NCBI GenBank assembly: GCA_948567375.1 | Contig: OX419756.1 | Coordinates: 8,189,001-8,253,000, forward strand | Direction: 5' to 3' | DNA: 64,000 nucleotides | Source: Lunularia cruciata | Lineage: Eukaryota > Streptophyta > Marchantiopsida > Lunulariales > Lunulariaceae | Notes under the pieces: model-generated | Told to the model about the DNA's origin: nothing | Databases searched by the model: none | What the model saw: only the letters and a program-made list of their open reading frames with translations | In this document: positions 1 through 13,385 of the stretch, piece after piece | Layout: each line of letters begins with the position of its first letter | How positions within the stretch are numbered: position 1 is the first letter of the stretch | Made by a program: the position numbers and the translations under genes

Positions 1-2200
1 GGTATCATGAACCTATAGTATGGCGGTGTGGTGTGCCTTTTGGAAAGGGTAGAATGCTCTCATAGGTGCTATAGTATGCATTATATAGGTAACTACAAGG
101 AAAAGACCTTTGGGGTCCATGACCAACATGATAGACTGAATCATCATTAGGAGCTTGTGTATTGAGATTTTTTTGTGAATGTGATTTAGTGGTTTTGTTT
201 CGTTGTAGTGTCCCATAGAAGGAGCCACAAAAAGGTGCCCTACCTGAGTATTTTCCTTCCCAAGAGGTTAAAGATATAATAATAGCCAATGTGTGAAAAA
301 TTGATATTTTCCCTTCACTCCTAGCCAATTCCAAACCATATCCTTATGGGAACAACCTGTTCTTGCCAATTATACTATAAGTGAAATGACACTAGGTTGT
401 CACACTTGCAACCCATCCTCCTCACATCACAAAATCTTGGATGGAAATACCAACCCCACACAATGCCTTGCTGGGCAGTTGAGCCTTTCTACAATTTGAC
501 CACCTTGGGTGTGATCCACTCTCCAGTTACTTCTTACTTCCTGAGGGGATTTGGATTTGGAGTCATTAGGGAGTTGTTTTCTAGAGGCCTTTTGACCCTA
601 GCTCATCCAAAAGTGTGGTTTTCAAACCAGCAGAAGGGGTGAACCATGGAACTACAAAGGTCAAATAGGTCAAACTGGCCAAAGGAGCCTAGGATTCTGA
701 GTTTTGGGTAGAGACCCTTGAGGAAGCATTAGAAGAAAGTTTTTCCTTGGTTTTTCAAGAGTTTAGGGATCAAGATTAAGGAAGCAATTTCAGGTTCATG
801 CTAGGGACGGCACACTCCAAGTTCCAAACCAAAGCCACATCTCTCAACCAGATCCAAAACCAAATGCCAAAAGTGCACAATTGTGTACAAAAGAGAGTGT
901 GACACTTGCATCAAAGGGGAAGACAAAGGGCCAAGTTGAGCCAAAGTCTATTAGATGATCCAACCCCACTGATTGAGTCCAATAGTGTAAGATGGGAGAA
1001 CCGGAGCCAAGTTTAATTCCCAAGGTTCAGTTCAAGGAGGGGAAACTACTTGGCAACCAATTGGGCAGGTGGAGGCAAAAGGCAAGAGGACCTCATGTTA
1101 GTGGTCATTGAAAGCTAGCTTGTAGCTCATAGTAGACTAGAGAGTTGCTCAATCTTTGTAAGGGCAAAGATAGTTTGATCAGAGCCACCAAACCTCATAA
1201 AGAAGTAATGTGAACCTGCTTGACCTAGCATTCTATTGAATGATCTCAAAGACCCTATTGGTAGTCATGAGGTGTTGGTAGTTAGAAGTATGGTCAATTA
1301 CTTATCTTTTTTTTGTGACTCTATCATAGTTGTCTTTTTTTTTGTGTTTTGTGTTAAGTTGCAGCAAAACCTTTGGATAGGGAGTTCCAAGGGAATTTTG
1401 CTAGCATTTGAGTTAGAATTAGAAGCCTTTTTTTTGGCTCTTGCGGGACTTAACTCAACCCCAAGTTGGGAGAGTTTACTTTTTCTGAGGTAGTAGTGGG
1501 TGTGTAGTGGTCAGCCATGTGTTTCAGCATAGACTCCTCTAAGCATGACAGTGGTCAATCAAACAAGCTCTCATGTTGTAGAGCCCTTAGAGAAGTAACC
1601 TTGCTTTAAAGAACATGCCTTCCTTTTGAGAGTTGAAAAGGGTGCAGATCACAACCAAAACCCTGAAGGATGCAATTTGCTGCAACAAGCCATAGATCCT
1701 TACATCTTCATGAACACCAGTTCAGGCAGACCCAAGAAGTAGAATAATCACAAGAACTACCTTTGATTCATTCTTACCCTACTTTGAGCCCTTTTTGAGG
1801 TAATTAAGAATACACCCAAACATCTGCACTCCAGAGGGGGTTAACAAGGTCAAGACTAGCATTCAATAATCAAAAAATGGCAGGTGGTGCATTGATAGTC
1901 AGGACAAAGACCAAGAAATGAAAGCAAGATGAGATCATTTGCAAACCACCCAAATTGTTCAAGTGGGGATTGTATTGTAGGGCAGAATACTTATAACGCA
2001 GAAATCTAGACTTCCTACTATGGGACTGGAGCCTGACCAATGTATCCTTGCTAGCAAAAATTAGGAATAGTATGTACATGTTAGGAAAGACATTGAGAGC
2101 CAAACCAATCATGTGGAGAGAGGAACATTGGCAATGAGACTTAGGAGAGAAGTGTACACACTTTTGGTAGATTTACATCATGACTCCCCATGGTAGAACA
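1..2200. other. Gene-free, decayed repeat-like stretch
   Basis: No reading frame here is long or conserved enough to support a gene; the open frames are all under about 110 codons and none resembles a known family. The sequence is moderately AT-rich, without obvious introns or splice structure, and resembles the decayed retroelement sequence found further along the window. I see no LTR boundary or target duplication that would define an element. Confidence 0.4.
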
Positions 2201-3249
2201 AGTAAGAACCTAAAAGCTAATATAGATGAATTTTTTTTCAAGGAGAATTCCACAAACAAATACAAGATAGAATGTCTAAAAGATCCATCCAGCAAGTCGT
2301 AGTGAATTCAATGATGAAACTATTCCAATCAAAATGAACCTCATATGTAAATCTTAACCAAGTCATCTTCTTCCAAGTCTTGCAAAAAAGGAAGCATGTA
2401 AGTTGGGGGCCAATTTCCATGACTATGCAAACAAGCTCTTGAAGGACATGGCCAATGGATCAGCCATGATTGTAGCCCCTTTCACTGTGCACTTCTACAT
2501 CAAAATCAACTTCTTAATGATAGAAGAAAAGGAGAAATTTTCCAACCACTTCCACCATCCAACTTACTTTAGTTGACATCCTGATCTTTCCAAGGAAATC
2601 ACCAAATACCATGAGGCAGACAAGGAGTATGATTGTACCAAGAGGTTTATGCTCATTGAAGAATCATACAATATAGTCACTATTTGTAAGATGATATCCA
2701 TAGCAAAGCCCAAGACTCAGGTTTCCAAGAAGCCAAAATTAATTTAGGTTATTGACATACCATCAAGGGGAAGTGGAAATAGTGAAGAAACTAGAGAACC
2801 TAGGTGGAAATTATGCCTCCACAACTGATGAAATACATTCCAATTCCCAAATGATGACAAACAAGAGAAATGAAACGTGCCAAAACAAAAACAAGTCAAG
2901 AAGAGATGACTTGTTTACTCAGTTTTTCACCAAAACAACCAAAAAATCCACTAGGGAAATGACACATAACAAAGTGTAGTCATCACCATCACCTGGAAAA
3001 ACACCTAAGGACAAGGGGAAGGCAACAATGGAGAAGATGAAGAAGATGAAGAAGATGATAACGCTCCATTCTATGCTCTTCTCCAATGAACCTCCTCAAC
3101 CTAAGATTCCAAGAGTAAACCTTGTTGACATCATTTTGGGTGCATGAATAGACAAAGTAGGACCATACAAAAGAAGTCCAATCAATTACAACCACAAAAA
3201 GACCTGAATAGATCCTTGAAACAAAGGTCCGGAAATTAAAAGAAGAAGA

Positions 3250-4230
3250 TTCTACAATGGATCACCTGCATGAAGAGGACAAGCACATAGGAGAAGCCAA
3301 CAAGACAGCATCAAAACATGTCAAGATGGATAACACTCCTAAAAGTACACCACGAGCTCAATCTCCTATAGAAGAGGACCAGACAAGGGCAAAACACATG
3401 ATGGAGGATATTTATCATTGTTTGAAGTATGACAATAATCTGATGGTGTAGTTGATGTCGGTATATTTTGTACATGCAGTTGCCCTAGAAATGGAAATGT
3501 TAGACCATATCTTGCAATAATATAAAGAGTTGGACTCCACAACTAATAAGCCAACAATGCTTGTAAAGACCCCCAGGACAAGTCAGGTGTAGCTACAAAG
3601 TACAAAGCACTGCTTTGTACCAAACTGAAAAAGGTCAAAGAACAACTTACAAAGGAGTCCGTATCATCACATGAAAAGGATTGGTTGCTAGAGAAGTTCC
3701 AAAAGGAGGAACTGGCATTATGAGAGCAACACAAGATCATGTTATGATGCTTACAAGTGGAGGTCAGTGAAGTACAAGACAAGGTCATGGAGCAATGAGC
3801 CCAACACAAAGAATAGATCAGGGCAAGAGAGAAAGAGGTGACAACTGTCAAGACAAAACTGGACGCCACCAACACTAAGGCAGCTGCTGTAGAAGTTCAG
3901 TTGAAGAACTTACGTTGAAGAACTTACTGACCTTCATATTTAGGAACTCATAACAAGCCTAAAATGATCATGGGACAAGGAGAAACCAACACAAAGGTAA
4001 GAGAAAACCTGAAGTTAAAAATCCAACAAGAACAAGAAAACTTAGCAAACTAGCATATTGGGCTTCTCATGACTGCAGACCATACGGTGACATAACTCCT
4101 AGGCCAATTGGAACAACTGGCCAATGCAACAACAAATCAAACCAAGATCAGGAACTTCAAGATGGAGATTGAGGCTCTCAAGAGGAAGGTCTATATTCTC
4201 CTTCCATCATATTCTGAATTTCTATAAGGG
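3250..4230 (+). pseudogene. Decayed coiled-coil coding relic
   Basis: Three separate plus-strand segments read as Lys/Glu/Gln/Ala-rich, heptad-like protein: about 3597-3722 (contains KEQLTKESVSS), 3813-3917 (contains TKAAAVEVQLKNLR) and 4094-4226 (contains KMEIEALKRKVYIL). They are separated by stop codons and frame changes, and follow a Lys-rich stretch at 2752-3060 with GATGAA-type repeats. Together they look like one long coiled-coil frame that has accumulated breaks. Such frames occur in gag-like or accessory proteins of large plant retroelements, but I see no zinc knuckle or polymerase to confirm that here. The family is not recognised. Confidence 0.35.
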
Positions 4231-4240
4231 GAACCTTTTC

Positions 4241-7200
4241 CTCAATCATCTAGTTTTAAATTATTTGTTTATGCTTGATCAGTCCAAACACCAAACTGAA
4301 TTTTAGTTAATTTAATATTTAACAGCATTGAATGTATAATGTAATTGAATGTAAAATTTTATTTCTCATTTCTATTTATTACATTTTAACTAATATCACA
4401 TGCATTGGATTTTTTTTGCACTTGCATAGACAATATCGTCATCAAAATGGAGAGCATGGTTGTACAAATTTTCAATGTTGCCATTCCAAATCATGAGAGG
4501 GTTTTTTATGTTGTTTATGTTAGTGTTGATCATGAGAGGGTTGTTGCAGCCAATGTGGAGGAACAAATGTATCTCAATTGCATTAGGCTCTTGGCTTTGC
4601 TTGCCGCAATCTGTCCATGACCATCATGAAATGTCATGCCATAGATCTCAATCCAACTATGTAGACCCCCCATAGATCAACTCTGTGCACTATCCAAAGT
4701 TGCAAAGTCATACAAACTCCAAGTTCAAGGAAGCTCAAGTGGGCTTTGCCAACAAGGTTGCTAGTTATAAGAAGGAGATTGTAGAGCTGATTCAAATCTG
4801 CAAAGGTGCATGTAGTTTGCCATTGGTGCTGCCAGATCATCTTGCAACCAAGTAACAACCATATCAATGTCTTATAAAGAAAGCCACTACAAACTTTGTA
4901 ACAAGTGATTCATCTTGTAGTTCACATCTTGTTTGCACCTCATATTCATAGTTGGTCATAACTTATATTTTTTCACACCTTGTAATTTTTTTAAATCTCA
5001 TAGTCATTCTCATGACACTTTGTACTTGTAAAATTTCATAGTACATTGTGTAAATATGAAATCCAAAGTGGACACCTATATAATAAATGAAGATACAAGA
5101 AACCTGCTCAAGTGGCAGCTCCATGTAAGATGTGCTCACTTGCAGATTAGATTAGGATAAGATTAAGAAAAGATTAGTAAGGACTAGATGTATTTAGAAG
5201 ATCTCTAGCACTTTGTAGCCACATGATCTCTTTGGTAGCTAACTAGGAAAATTATATAGGGATTAGACCCAATATTTATTGTGTTCATTTGTTACATCTT
5301 TCTATTGTAGTAAATGAGGCTTATACCGTTATCGTGTTGTGGTTTGCGTTGGCCATAAAAAAGTGACTTATCATCGTTTATCTCCACGTTAGTGGGGTAG
5401 GTTGTATGCTAGATCCGATGGATGAGATGTTTCTATGTGAGCCATCTATGTACATGTATGTGATTGGCCATGTGGGTTACAATCTTATCATGTTTGAGGA
5501 CTCTGATGAATAAAGATGAGGGCAAGTGGAGAGATGGGTGTGTTTTAGTTTGGAGAGTCTTGAGTGGAGACGGACGTTGGGAGTGAGAGTTGTAGTAGAG
5601 CGCAAGTATTGGAGCATTGGAGGAAGCATTTGAGCATGAGATGTCTCATGCTCCAATCTGCCACTCCCAAATCCTTTTCTCATTAGGCTTCAGATTTTAC
5701 ACCGTGACGACGTACGGGACTAGATGGTGATACATTTTGGGGCGGTATTCATGGAGTCGATGATAGGAAATCTGGATCTTATTGTCCTTTTGGTGCTTAA
5801 TTATGAGCATGTTTGGGACTTGACCATATATGTGCTTCTATAGTTGGGGGATGCCTAAATTTTTGCTCATAAGCATCAAGGTGGAATTGTGGGGTCCATT
5901 TGTCAAAAAGTAAAAAGACTAAAGGACAAATGTGCAAGAGATTGGGATCCCAAGAGAGAAGTTGGGAGTTTTCCGACCATTGAGGGAGTTTGGAGAGGCC
6001 ATTTGAGAAGGGAAGACCACTGTTGGAAAGAAGAGATGACAAGCTACAATCTGAAGACAAAAATGACACAATTTGAGCCGATTCTAAGAGGGATATGATC
6101 AACTGAATCAGGGGGGTAAAATTCATACCCATGAGCACAAAGTAGACAATGGGGAGAGCTCTCTTGGAACATTTTCACTATTTGTCAATAGGATTGGAGA
6201 GTAAAGAAATTGTTCACAATATTGAGTGCAAAAGATTCCAATTTTGGGTTAATCTCAAATCAGATCTAATTGATTAAGTTGAAGCTCTTGAGGTGTAAGG
6301 TGTTAGAGAAGAGCTAATGACCAGGTTTGGAGTTTTGGTCACTCCCCAAGTTATGGTTTGAATTTCCTTACAAAAATTTCCAGAGTTTTTGGTGGATAGG
6401 GTTTTCACCTTTGTACAAAGGTTTCATATGAATTCTTCAAATAGAGAAATCAATATCTTGGATCAAATATCCCTGTGTCTGTAGAGCTCACAAGTTAGGC
6501 CAACTCAGGAATTGATACACATCTAAGGACTGGGGTTGGATTAGGCTACTAAAATTTGCAAGAGTTTAGAAAAAAACATAGCCAAATATTGTGGAAAAAT
6601 TTGGTTGGTTTTAGATCTATGAAGAGTGAGATCTGATACAAAACATTCTACTCAAAATACTATCATAAGCTCGATAAGCAATTTTATCTCTCATCTTGAT
6701 TGGATATCAATTTTCTTATCTTTTGACTATTATCCAATTGAAGTGTATTTTATATCATTGGAAAGCTGATCTCACAAGCTTTCCATTGAATTCTAGAAAA
6801 CTCAAATCTAAGCTATATAGAAATAGTTATTTTCATATGAGATGCACAGATTTTTCCCCATCAAAAAGACATAGAAAATCCACACATGGAGTAGAAATTT
6901 GTTGAGATCTGAAGTACAGATGGGAGGAGGCTTGGATTACAGGTTGAAATGAGCTTGATGATAGAGCAAGAAGGCTTTGAAGCTCTTTTCCGATAAAAAG
7001 TACATAGAGTTGTTGCCGTATTCTTGTGATTGGATCCTCTCTGTGCTTGTATGCCTGTTTGTATGCCTGTTTGTATGCCTAGTTGGCTTGGATTGGTGTG
7101 TGGGCGTTGCGCTTAGATTATTTCATTCTAGAGGTGTTGTGTATTTCTCCTTGGTAATGCTGGAAGTGATGACCAGTAGACCAAAAGTGCGTGTTGTGAT

Positions 7201-7639
7201 GGCAGGTTAGGTTACCCGATACTACCCTTCCCGATAGCAAGAATATTAGTTACAAGAAATGAGGGTTCCGGCGATAGTGCCACACATGTATTCAGTCAAG
7301 TCAGTACGGGTTTACCTCTAGCCTATGATCTGTAGTCTCCACAGCTAGGCATCATGTGTGTTCACAGAGAGAGAAAAGAAAATTATGACACCATCAAGAA
7401 TGTCAAGTTATTGTCTGTGTATGTGTCTGCTCTAGGTACATATGTCTACATACTTGGTCAAGTAGTCATGAGGAATCTTGGCATAGAGGCATAAGCACTG
7501 GAGTGAGCAAATCATTCATGTGGGACTAGAGGGTAGACGTCTAGGTGCTCTAGATATGCCAAGAATGATATTGGAATGATATGTACTTTTACATGCCTAG
7601 GTTTCATTAAGTACCATGCACTATGAGACTAAGCAGTAT
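4241..7639. other. Gene-free stretch, repeat-derived in appearance
   Basis: I see no supportable gene. The segment around 5040-5370 has LTR-like character (a TATATAATAAA stretch near 5080, T-rich tracts near 5300), but no paired copy or target duplication is visible in the window. The open frames at 5797-6138 and 6696-6905 have no recognisable domain. Confidence 0.35.
7048..7083. repeat. Three tandem copies of a 12-bp unit
   Basis: The unit TGTATGCCTGTT occurs twice exactly, followed by a third copy with changes at its end. It is a simple minisatellite. The length is a multiple of three, so the frame here reads CLFVCLFVCLV, but nothing else suggests that the frame is a gene. Confidence 0.8.
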
Positions 7640-7873
7640 GCGCGAGACTAATCTCTTGTAAAGTAGCATCTTTTGGGAAGGATGGACCACTATGTTACAA
7701 TCATAGATAATAGGGAGATAGGACCCTTGGGAGATCTGAGTTCAATTTAGTTTGTGGCGCGAGACTAATCTCTTGTAAAGTAGTGTCTTTTGGGAAGGAT
7801 GGACCACTATGTTACAATCATAGATAATAGGGAGATAGGACCCTTGGGAGATCTGAGTTCAATTTAGTTTGTG
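7640..7873. repeat. Head-to-tail 117-bp tandem duplication
   Basis: Two adjacent 117-bp copies, 7640-7756 and 7757-7873, both begin GCGCGAGACTAATC and end TTTAGTTTGTG. By eye they differ only at about two positions, near GTAGCATC versus GTAGTGTC. The near identity implies a recent duplication compared with the surrounding decayed sequence. No gene is contained in the unit. Confidence 0.92.
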
Positions 7874-8340
7874 CATTCCATCCTACTACTCGTAATACAT
7901 CCTAAGAACTGTCTCTATCTCATACAACCCAAAGTTCATAATGGTGGTACAGTGGGTGGATCGTACAACTGTCTTGACAATAGTAGGTAGGAATTAGATT
8001 GAGCTAATTAGAGCATAAGAAAATTCTAAGATGAAGTAACCTTTGTTACAATTGATCCATCACCTTCAGGAGTCCTCTAGATTACATTAAAAAATGAACG
8101 CGAATCGAAGTCATTTATATTTCCGTAGTACACCAGTATGGGTGATATTACACTCTTTTGGGAATGAATTTGCCCAAGAGGTTAACACAAAATAAAAGAT
8201 TGTACTCTTTGTGACATTTTTACCTCGTGTTTATAGTCATATCCAACTCATATCTTTGTGTGATCAACTTGTTTTTACAGAATATTATAAATTTAAATGG
8301 CACTGTGTCGTTACATGGATATCTTGGTATTCCCTAGAAA

Positions 8341-8390
8341 GAAGGCGACAGCGTAGGAAAGACGAAGGATGGGAAGACCCATCAAGCATC
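8341..8390 (-). repeat. Dispersed short motif family, copy A
   Basis: On the minus strand this reads TTGATGGGTCTTCCCATCC, then TTCGTCTTTCCTACG and CTGTCGCC. It matches the sequences at 55309-55362 and 54275-54345 and, less well, those at 37914, 39004, 50731 and 53636. The shared core is GGGTCTTCCCATCCTTCG followed by TCTACGCGGTCGCCTTT. Its nature is unknown. Confidence 0.6.
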
Positions 8391-8878
8391 CCTATAGGAG
8401 AAGCTTCTTTGAAAATACTTGTTTATTTTTTTTGGTTTGGTGCGGGAATCAGATTTTCTTCCTCGCGTGAGAGTAAAAACCCAACATGAGACATTTAGAT
8501 AGCTAACTATACGCATTTACTAGATATAATTTATAAAATTAAAGGAGATATATACATATATATGCTCAAATTTTATTCTTTATGAAAATTCTTTCTATGT
8601 TCAACTTGGTACATGATAGATCAGTGTTATAGTATCAATGATATTACCGTACGATGAACCCTTCTTTCATAGTAGAACAGATTCGGAATTTCATTTAACT
8701 TATCTTATGATTCGAGAGAGAAACAAAGTTGAAAGAAAGTTCGTAGTTCAACTTTATGTATAACCCATAGTTCATCCTAGCGATATCCAAGCCATCAAAT
8801 TTACCTATCATAGACGTTGATAATGTGCAATGTGGTTGCGAGATGCACGTGATGGAAAGTCAAACTTTAGAACAAATC

Positions 8879-8911
8879 GTACAATTTCAACTTGAAAAGT
8901 TGAAATTGTAC
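8879..8911. repeat. Perfect 15-bp hairpin with 3-nt loop
   Basis: GTACAATTTCAACTT (8879-8893) is followed by GAA and then by its exact reverse complement (8897-8911). A similar but shorter inverted repeat with related sequence, TTCAATTTGA / TCAAATTGAA, lies at 9551-9574. Both could be foldback remnants of a miniature element; no gene context explains them. Confidence 0.85.
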
Positions 8912-11900
8912 CAATCACGACGTTACAGTTGCCTCTGTTGTTATTTGTGGCCGCATGCATCATCTAATGACTTCCAAATGCAACCAAACCCAGTCTTTAT
9001 AATATAACATATGATCACAAGGCAGCTCCGTTGAAGATGGACAGCAGTCACAATGACAAGAAAGCACGTAACATCGCGTCACATGGTGTTGAATGTGAAT
9101 TTTACGCCCTTGCTTTTTGCAGTTTTCTAGTAAGGTTTCTGTCCAGCTAATTTTACGATAGGTAAATAGGCACGCACATCTCAGTTGACTTGCGAAACGG
9201 CTAACCCAGCGGATGCATTTTTAGACATCGAATCTTAATTAGTTTAACGTATTGCCGAGGCAATTCTAGACTTTGCATTAAATTTGATTGCATTTACAAT
9301 ATTCTTGCTTAGCCTAGCTAAAGCTTTCAAACCATATACGTACCTTTTAATACATTTGCCACACCAGTTTGCTTACGGATCAAAATTTTCTTCATGAAAG
9401 TGATGCATGTACGTAAGAAGAGGATTACAGCAGCATCCACGATGATAGAATAACTAGCGCTGAGTCCCAAGGAGATAATGAATGATATTAATCGGTCGGA
9501 ATTGAAAACTTTTAGACTGAGTGGGCACTGCAGCAGCGTTTGCAACAATATTCAATTTGAAAAGTCAAATTGAAAGGATGCGTGCCTTTGGCTAAATCGA
9601 AAAAGCCTCGTGGTACTGACGTGGAATCTCACTGTGTATAAATATAAATATACAAAGTAACAGAAGGCATTGTCAGTTTCTCAGTTTGTCAGTTTCAGCG
9701 CAAATCCTGAAGTGATCATGAATTAAATAACTTCATCTTATACTTCCAGTTATATCGTCCTTGACCCGTTCACAATTTCCCAGAAGAAAGAACCAGAACC
9801 CGAACCCGGGCCCGTTTACGTTTTTCTCGAAAAAAGTTCAAGAGAATCACATATTATCAAAACACTCTACACAGGCTTCATTCATTCGTAGATCTTCAAC
9901 AAATAGAGCTACGGACACCGTAGATCCAGCTCCCTCATGCTGTGGTTATAACCCTCCAACCCATCGATCGCCGCAAGATCTGTAGTTAATCTAAAGGTAC
10001 TGAACAGTGTTAGACTAAGTACAAACTTTAAGAGTTAAAGTTGAAGGCCATATACACGATTACAATATTATCACATGCCCTGAAGTTGGCAATATAAGTC
10101 GCAACACCCGCAGCCACCGTTTAAATTACTATGATCTATATCTGCAGCCATTTTCGCTTGAAGCAAGATTTACTCTACTTTGCTGACAAATGCCAAGAAT
10201 GATCCAGTTGTAATCTACCATCATGGAGTAAACTCAGTTCGTGTATTTTGCAACTTTTCCTAGTCTTTGAGTAGCTTTGGTGGATGCATATGAATCTACC
10301 GACGGGAGATTGATTAAATGTATATCCAGTTTGATGCATAGACAGCATACTACACTCCTAGACAGACTAATTTTGATTGTCACCAAATTATATAATCTTT
10401 GTGATTTTATATATCCTGATCCGCTTGAATTACTAAGCATTACTACTTCTATTTGAGAAAAATTACAACAGAGGTTCGAGGTTTTCTATCTGATGTATTC
10501 CATCATGTTCTTGAGATGATGCATGACATTGTTAATAGGATGAAACTCGATGCGTACGCATTCCATCAAACAACTTCCGTTGGCTAGCAAGGAGTTACTC
10601 GAAAGCTAGTTCTCAGGATTGAGATGCAGAGTGTACTAGATCTCATGGTATTGAACTCAAATCTTGTTAGTATGATCGTTGTGGTTTTAGACCAGGATTC
10701 AAACTAACAAAGCAATCACTAGTTGCAATACGACATAGTTTGTCTTGGTATGCAGTGGGATTAGAGAACGGCGATGCAGCTGGATCAAAAGCTGGACCCA
10801 GCAGCAGATGCCGCAGTGCAAATAGTATGCTGAGGTGAGTTTCGCATGTATGCTAAGCTAAGTAGACTTCATCGCAATCAGTTGGTTGACTGTATGAATA
10901 TCGTCATACTAGAGGCTTGCGATATAGGGCAACCATATCCAACCGATGTCGAATGGCAAATAGATACGCTGAAACGACATTAAGGTAAAACCTCGATATC
11001 AAGTGCATACGACAGCGAGGTGCTTCATTCAGTTGAGTTCACTTCGGACTAGTGGGGTTGTGCACTATAGCTACAAATACCGGCAACCTGGGATAGTGGT
11101 ATCATACTTAGTCATACTTAACAAAGACTTACAAAGACGTTGATGTGACTTTTATTCTACAGGCGAGAACTCTCATGTGCCAACAATTGTCTCCAATTGA
11201 AGGATATATTCAGACGAAGGTCCTACAAGTTTGGGTTTTAACGTAGTTTAATGTTTGTGACTCGTCTCTGCGGAGAATGAGGTGGAGAACCATATGCATT
11301 GGAAATAGGCTCTAGTACTGCACATTAAGCAGTCCTCTCTGTGACTCCAAGTAAGATATGTAATTGACTTCTCAATTTGCCAACCTTCTCTTCGGATCGT
11401 CACAAAAATGAAGTTGCGGTCGTCACGCATCCTATATTCATGGACACACAGTTTAGATAGACATAGACCTTGACACATGTGTAAACGTTGGCTGCCAACT
11501 TAGCCATTGCACATAGAAGAGGGCATTTATCCCGTTAGCTGTTCCCATGAGCCTCCGATCAAGACACCCTGTAGTGCTTACAACGCCAAGGAACACCTAG
11601 CACGGCGAGTAATCTGGATCTGAACTTCACGCGGTTATAGACAGCAGTTACCAAATTTGATCACGAAAAGATAAGTCGTGACTCATCATTCGGAGACGTA
11701 ACTGAGTTGGAGCTTCATGCTACTCGTTAACTGTTGACATTCTAAATTTCAATTTCAATTTCGTGTTTCTGGTTCACGGAACCGACAGTGATTCTTGACG
11801 AAAATCATGTGGACGGATGTACACCGTTGCCAACATGCAACCGAATGTCGCGGGATGTTTCACCTCTTCGATAGAAAAGACATTCTACCTGAACTTTATT

Positions 11901-13385
11901 GACAAACAAAAAATTTTATTTATGAAACGAGTAGGTGCAACATAGTACAGGCTTGCGAACTTACCTGGAGCTTCTTGCCCTCTACTATACTCAGTGGTCT
12001 GCCTATCAATCAGATTTTCAGATCCTTTGTCTGCAGCATGGCCCCTTTCAAGTGGACCAAGCAAGCAATAATTTTTGCACCATGTATTGAAAGCCTTAGT
12101 TCCCTTGAAAATGTGTTGAAGTTAGACAGCAAGGATTTTCTCCGGTGACGTTGGAGATAGTAATCAAATATATTGCATACATTCCAACAAAATGACTTTG
12201 TCAATTCCGATTAAGAAAGAGTAATCGCCCAAGATCTTGCCTACATTTCATTTTTTCTACCTTCAACTTGGAAAAACAATTTCTTTGCACACCCGTCGAG
12301 TAGACCTCGATAATTCTAGAAAATAAGGGTTCCTTCTTTCGATTGGTGCTGGGTAGGTTTGAAGTCTATGCGATTCAATTACGAATTTCGGGTGAATTCC
12401 ATCTTTAACGTCCAGGTACCCTTTCCGATACATGGGTATATGCTAGTAGTACATGCAGTGAATAAACAACAAGGATATGTTACAACGACGCAGGAAGCAA
12501 CTTTAGTTGGCATACAAGAACTTAGAAGTCTACCTAGCTACTCCGGTCAGGAGTGTGTACGATTACAGGCTCTTATGATAAAGAACTCATTGTCTCATAA
12601 TCTACAAAAATTTCACTCCAGCTGGTACTTTGAACGAACCTTATTGTGCATGATACCATTGATATGTCCGTTTGTCCGGTTTACGACTCTTAATTCGATA
12701 AGGTGCTATGCCTATGTTTGTCTAGGGATCTCGTCAATCCTATGTGGAAATGGATTTCACATGGTTCATAGTTCCCAGCTGTAGAATTTCACTTGGAGGA
12801 AAAATCGAACCGGTCTAAAATCAGCGAGTTCTATTAGAAATCAACTGAGTAATCTCGTCCAAGGGGAAAATATAGAGAACCTGCAATCGAGCGGAGTTGA
12901 CCGTCCCGAAAATAACTTGTATGTGAGGAGTAACCGAAATCCAGGAGTATAGAGAAACCAGGTGCAGCTATAATTGTCTAACCATTGAGGGAGTGCGGTC
13001 CCAAGCAAACGGCAAGGATGGTATCGAGCTTTAACATTAGGTCACATCTTTTGGAATTGAAAAGTGTCAACGACCTGACAGAGTACTGCAAGTAGTAGGG
13101 AAGCGTGAAACATCAATCTGAAGGAGGTGACATTCATACATACTCAGGTCTGCAGATCAAGTGTGATGGGAGAAAAACCGAATAGTAGGAGGGGATTATC
13201 AACTGTGCATATAAACGGTGCATACAATCGAGATGGATCCAAGGAGTTACGGATAATCAACCCCTTGACGGATGCTAATAGTAGCAGCAGCGGGAGTTGG
13301 GATCCCAAGAGCAAGCCTGTGCAGAATGCATCTGTGGTTAACTGCTATTCCATACTTTTACCTCATTCTAAGTTTTTTTAACTTG
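8912..13385. other. Gene-free stretch
   Basis: Apart from the short inverted repeat at 9551-9574, I see no supportable gene. A TATAAATA sequence at about 9637 precedes a short open frame at 9761-9985 (Pro/Asn-rich, 74 codons) that could be part of an unrecognised transcript. The longest frame, 12359-12784 (141 codons), has no recognisable domain and is within what chance allows. Confidence 0.4.
9551..9574. repeat. Perfect 10-bp inverted repeat
   Basis: TTCAATTTGA (9551-9560), loop AAAG, TCAAATTGAA (9565-9574). The arm sequence is related to the hairpin at 8879-8911. Confidence 0.8.

Noticed and set aside
1-120. Similarity of the window start to the inverted-repeat arm near 50090 (CCTTTTGGA...GGGTAGAA)
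   Set aside because: The match is about 20 bp and does not extend, so common origin cannot be supported.
3026-3060. GATGAA microsatellite giving a Leu-rich frame on the minus strand
   Set aside because: A leucine-rich reading of a simple repeat; there is no leucine-rich-repeat domain periodicity.
12359-12784. 141-codon plus-strand frame
   Set aside because: No recognisable domain, no splice partners, and its length is not exceptional for 64 kb of sequence.
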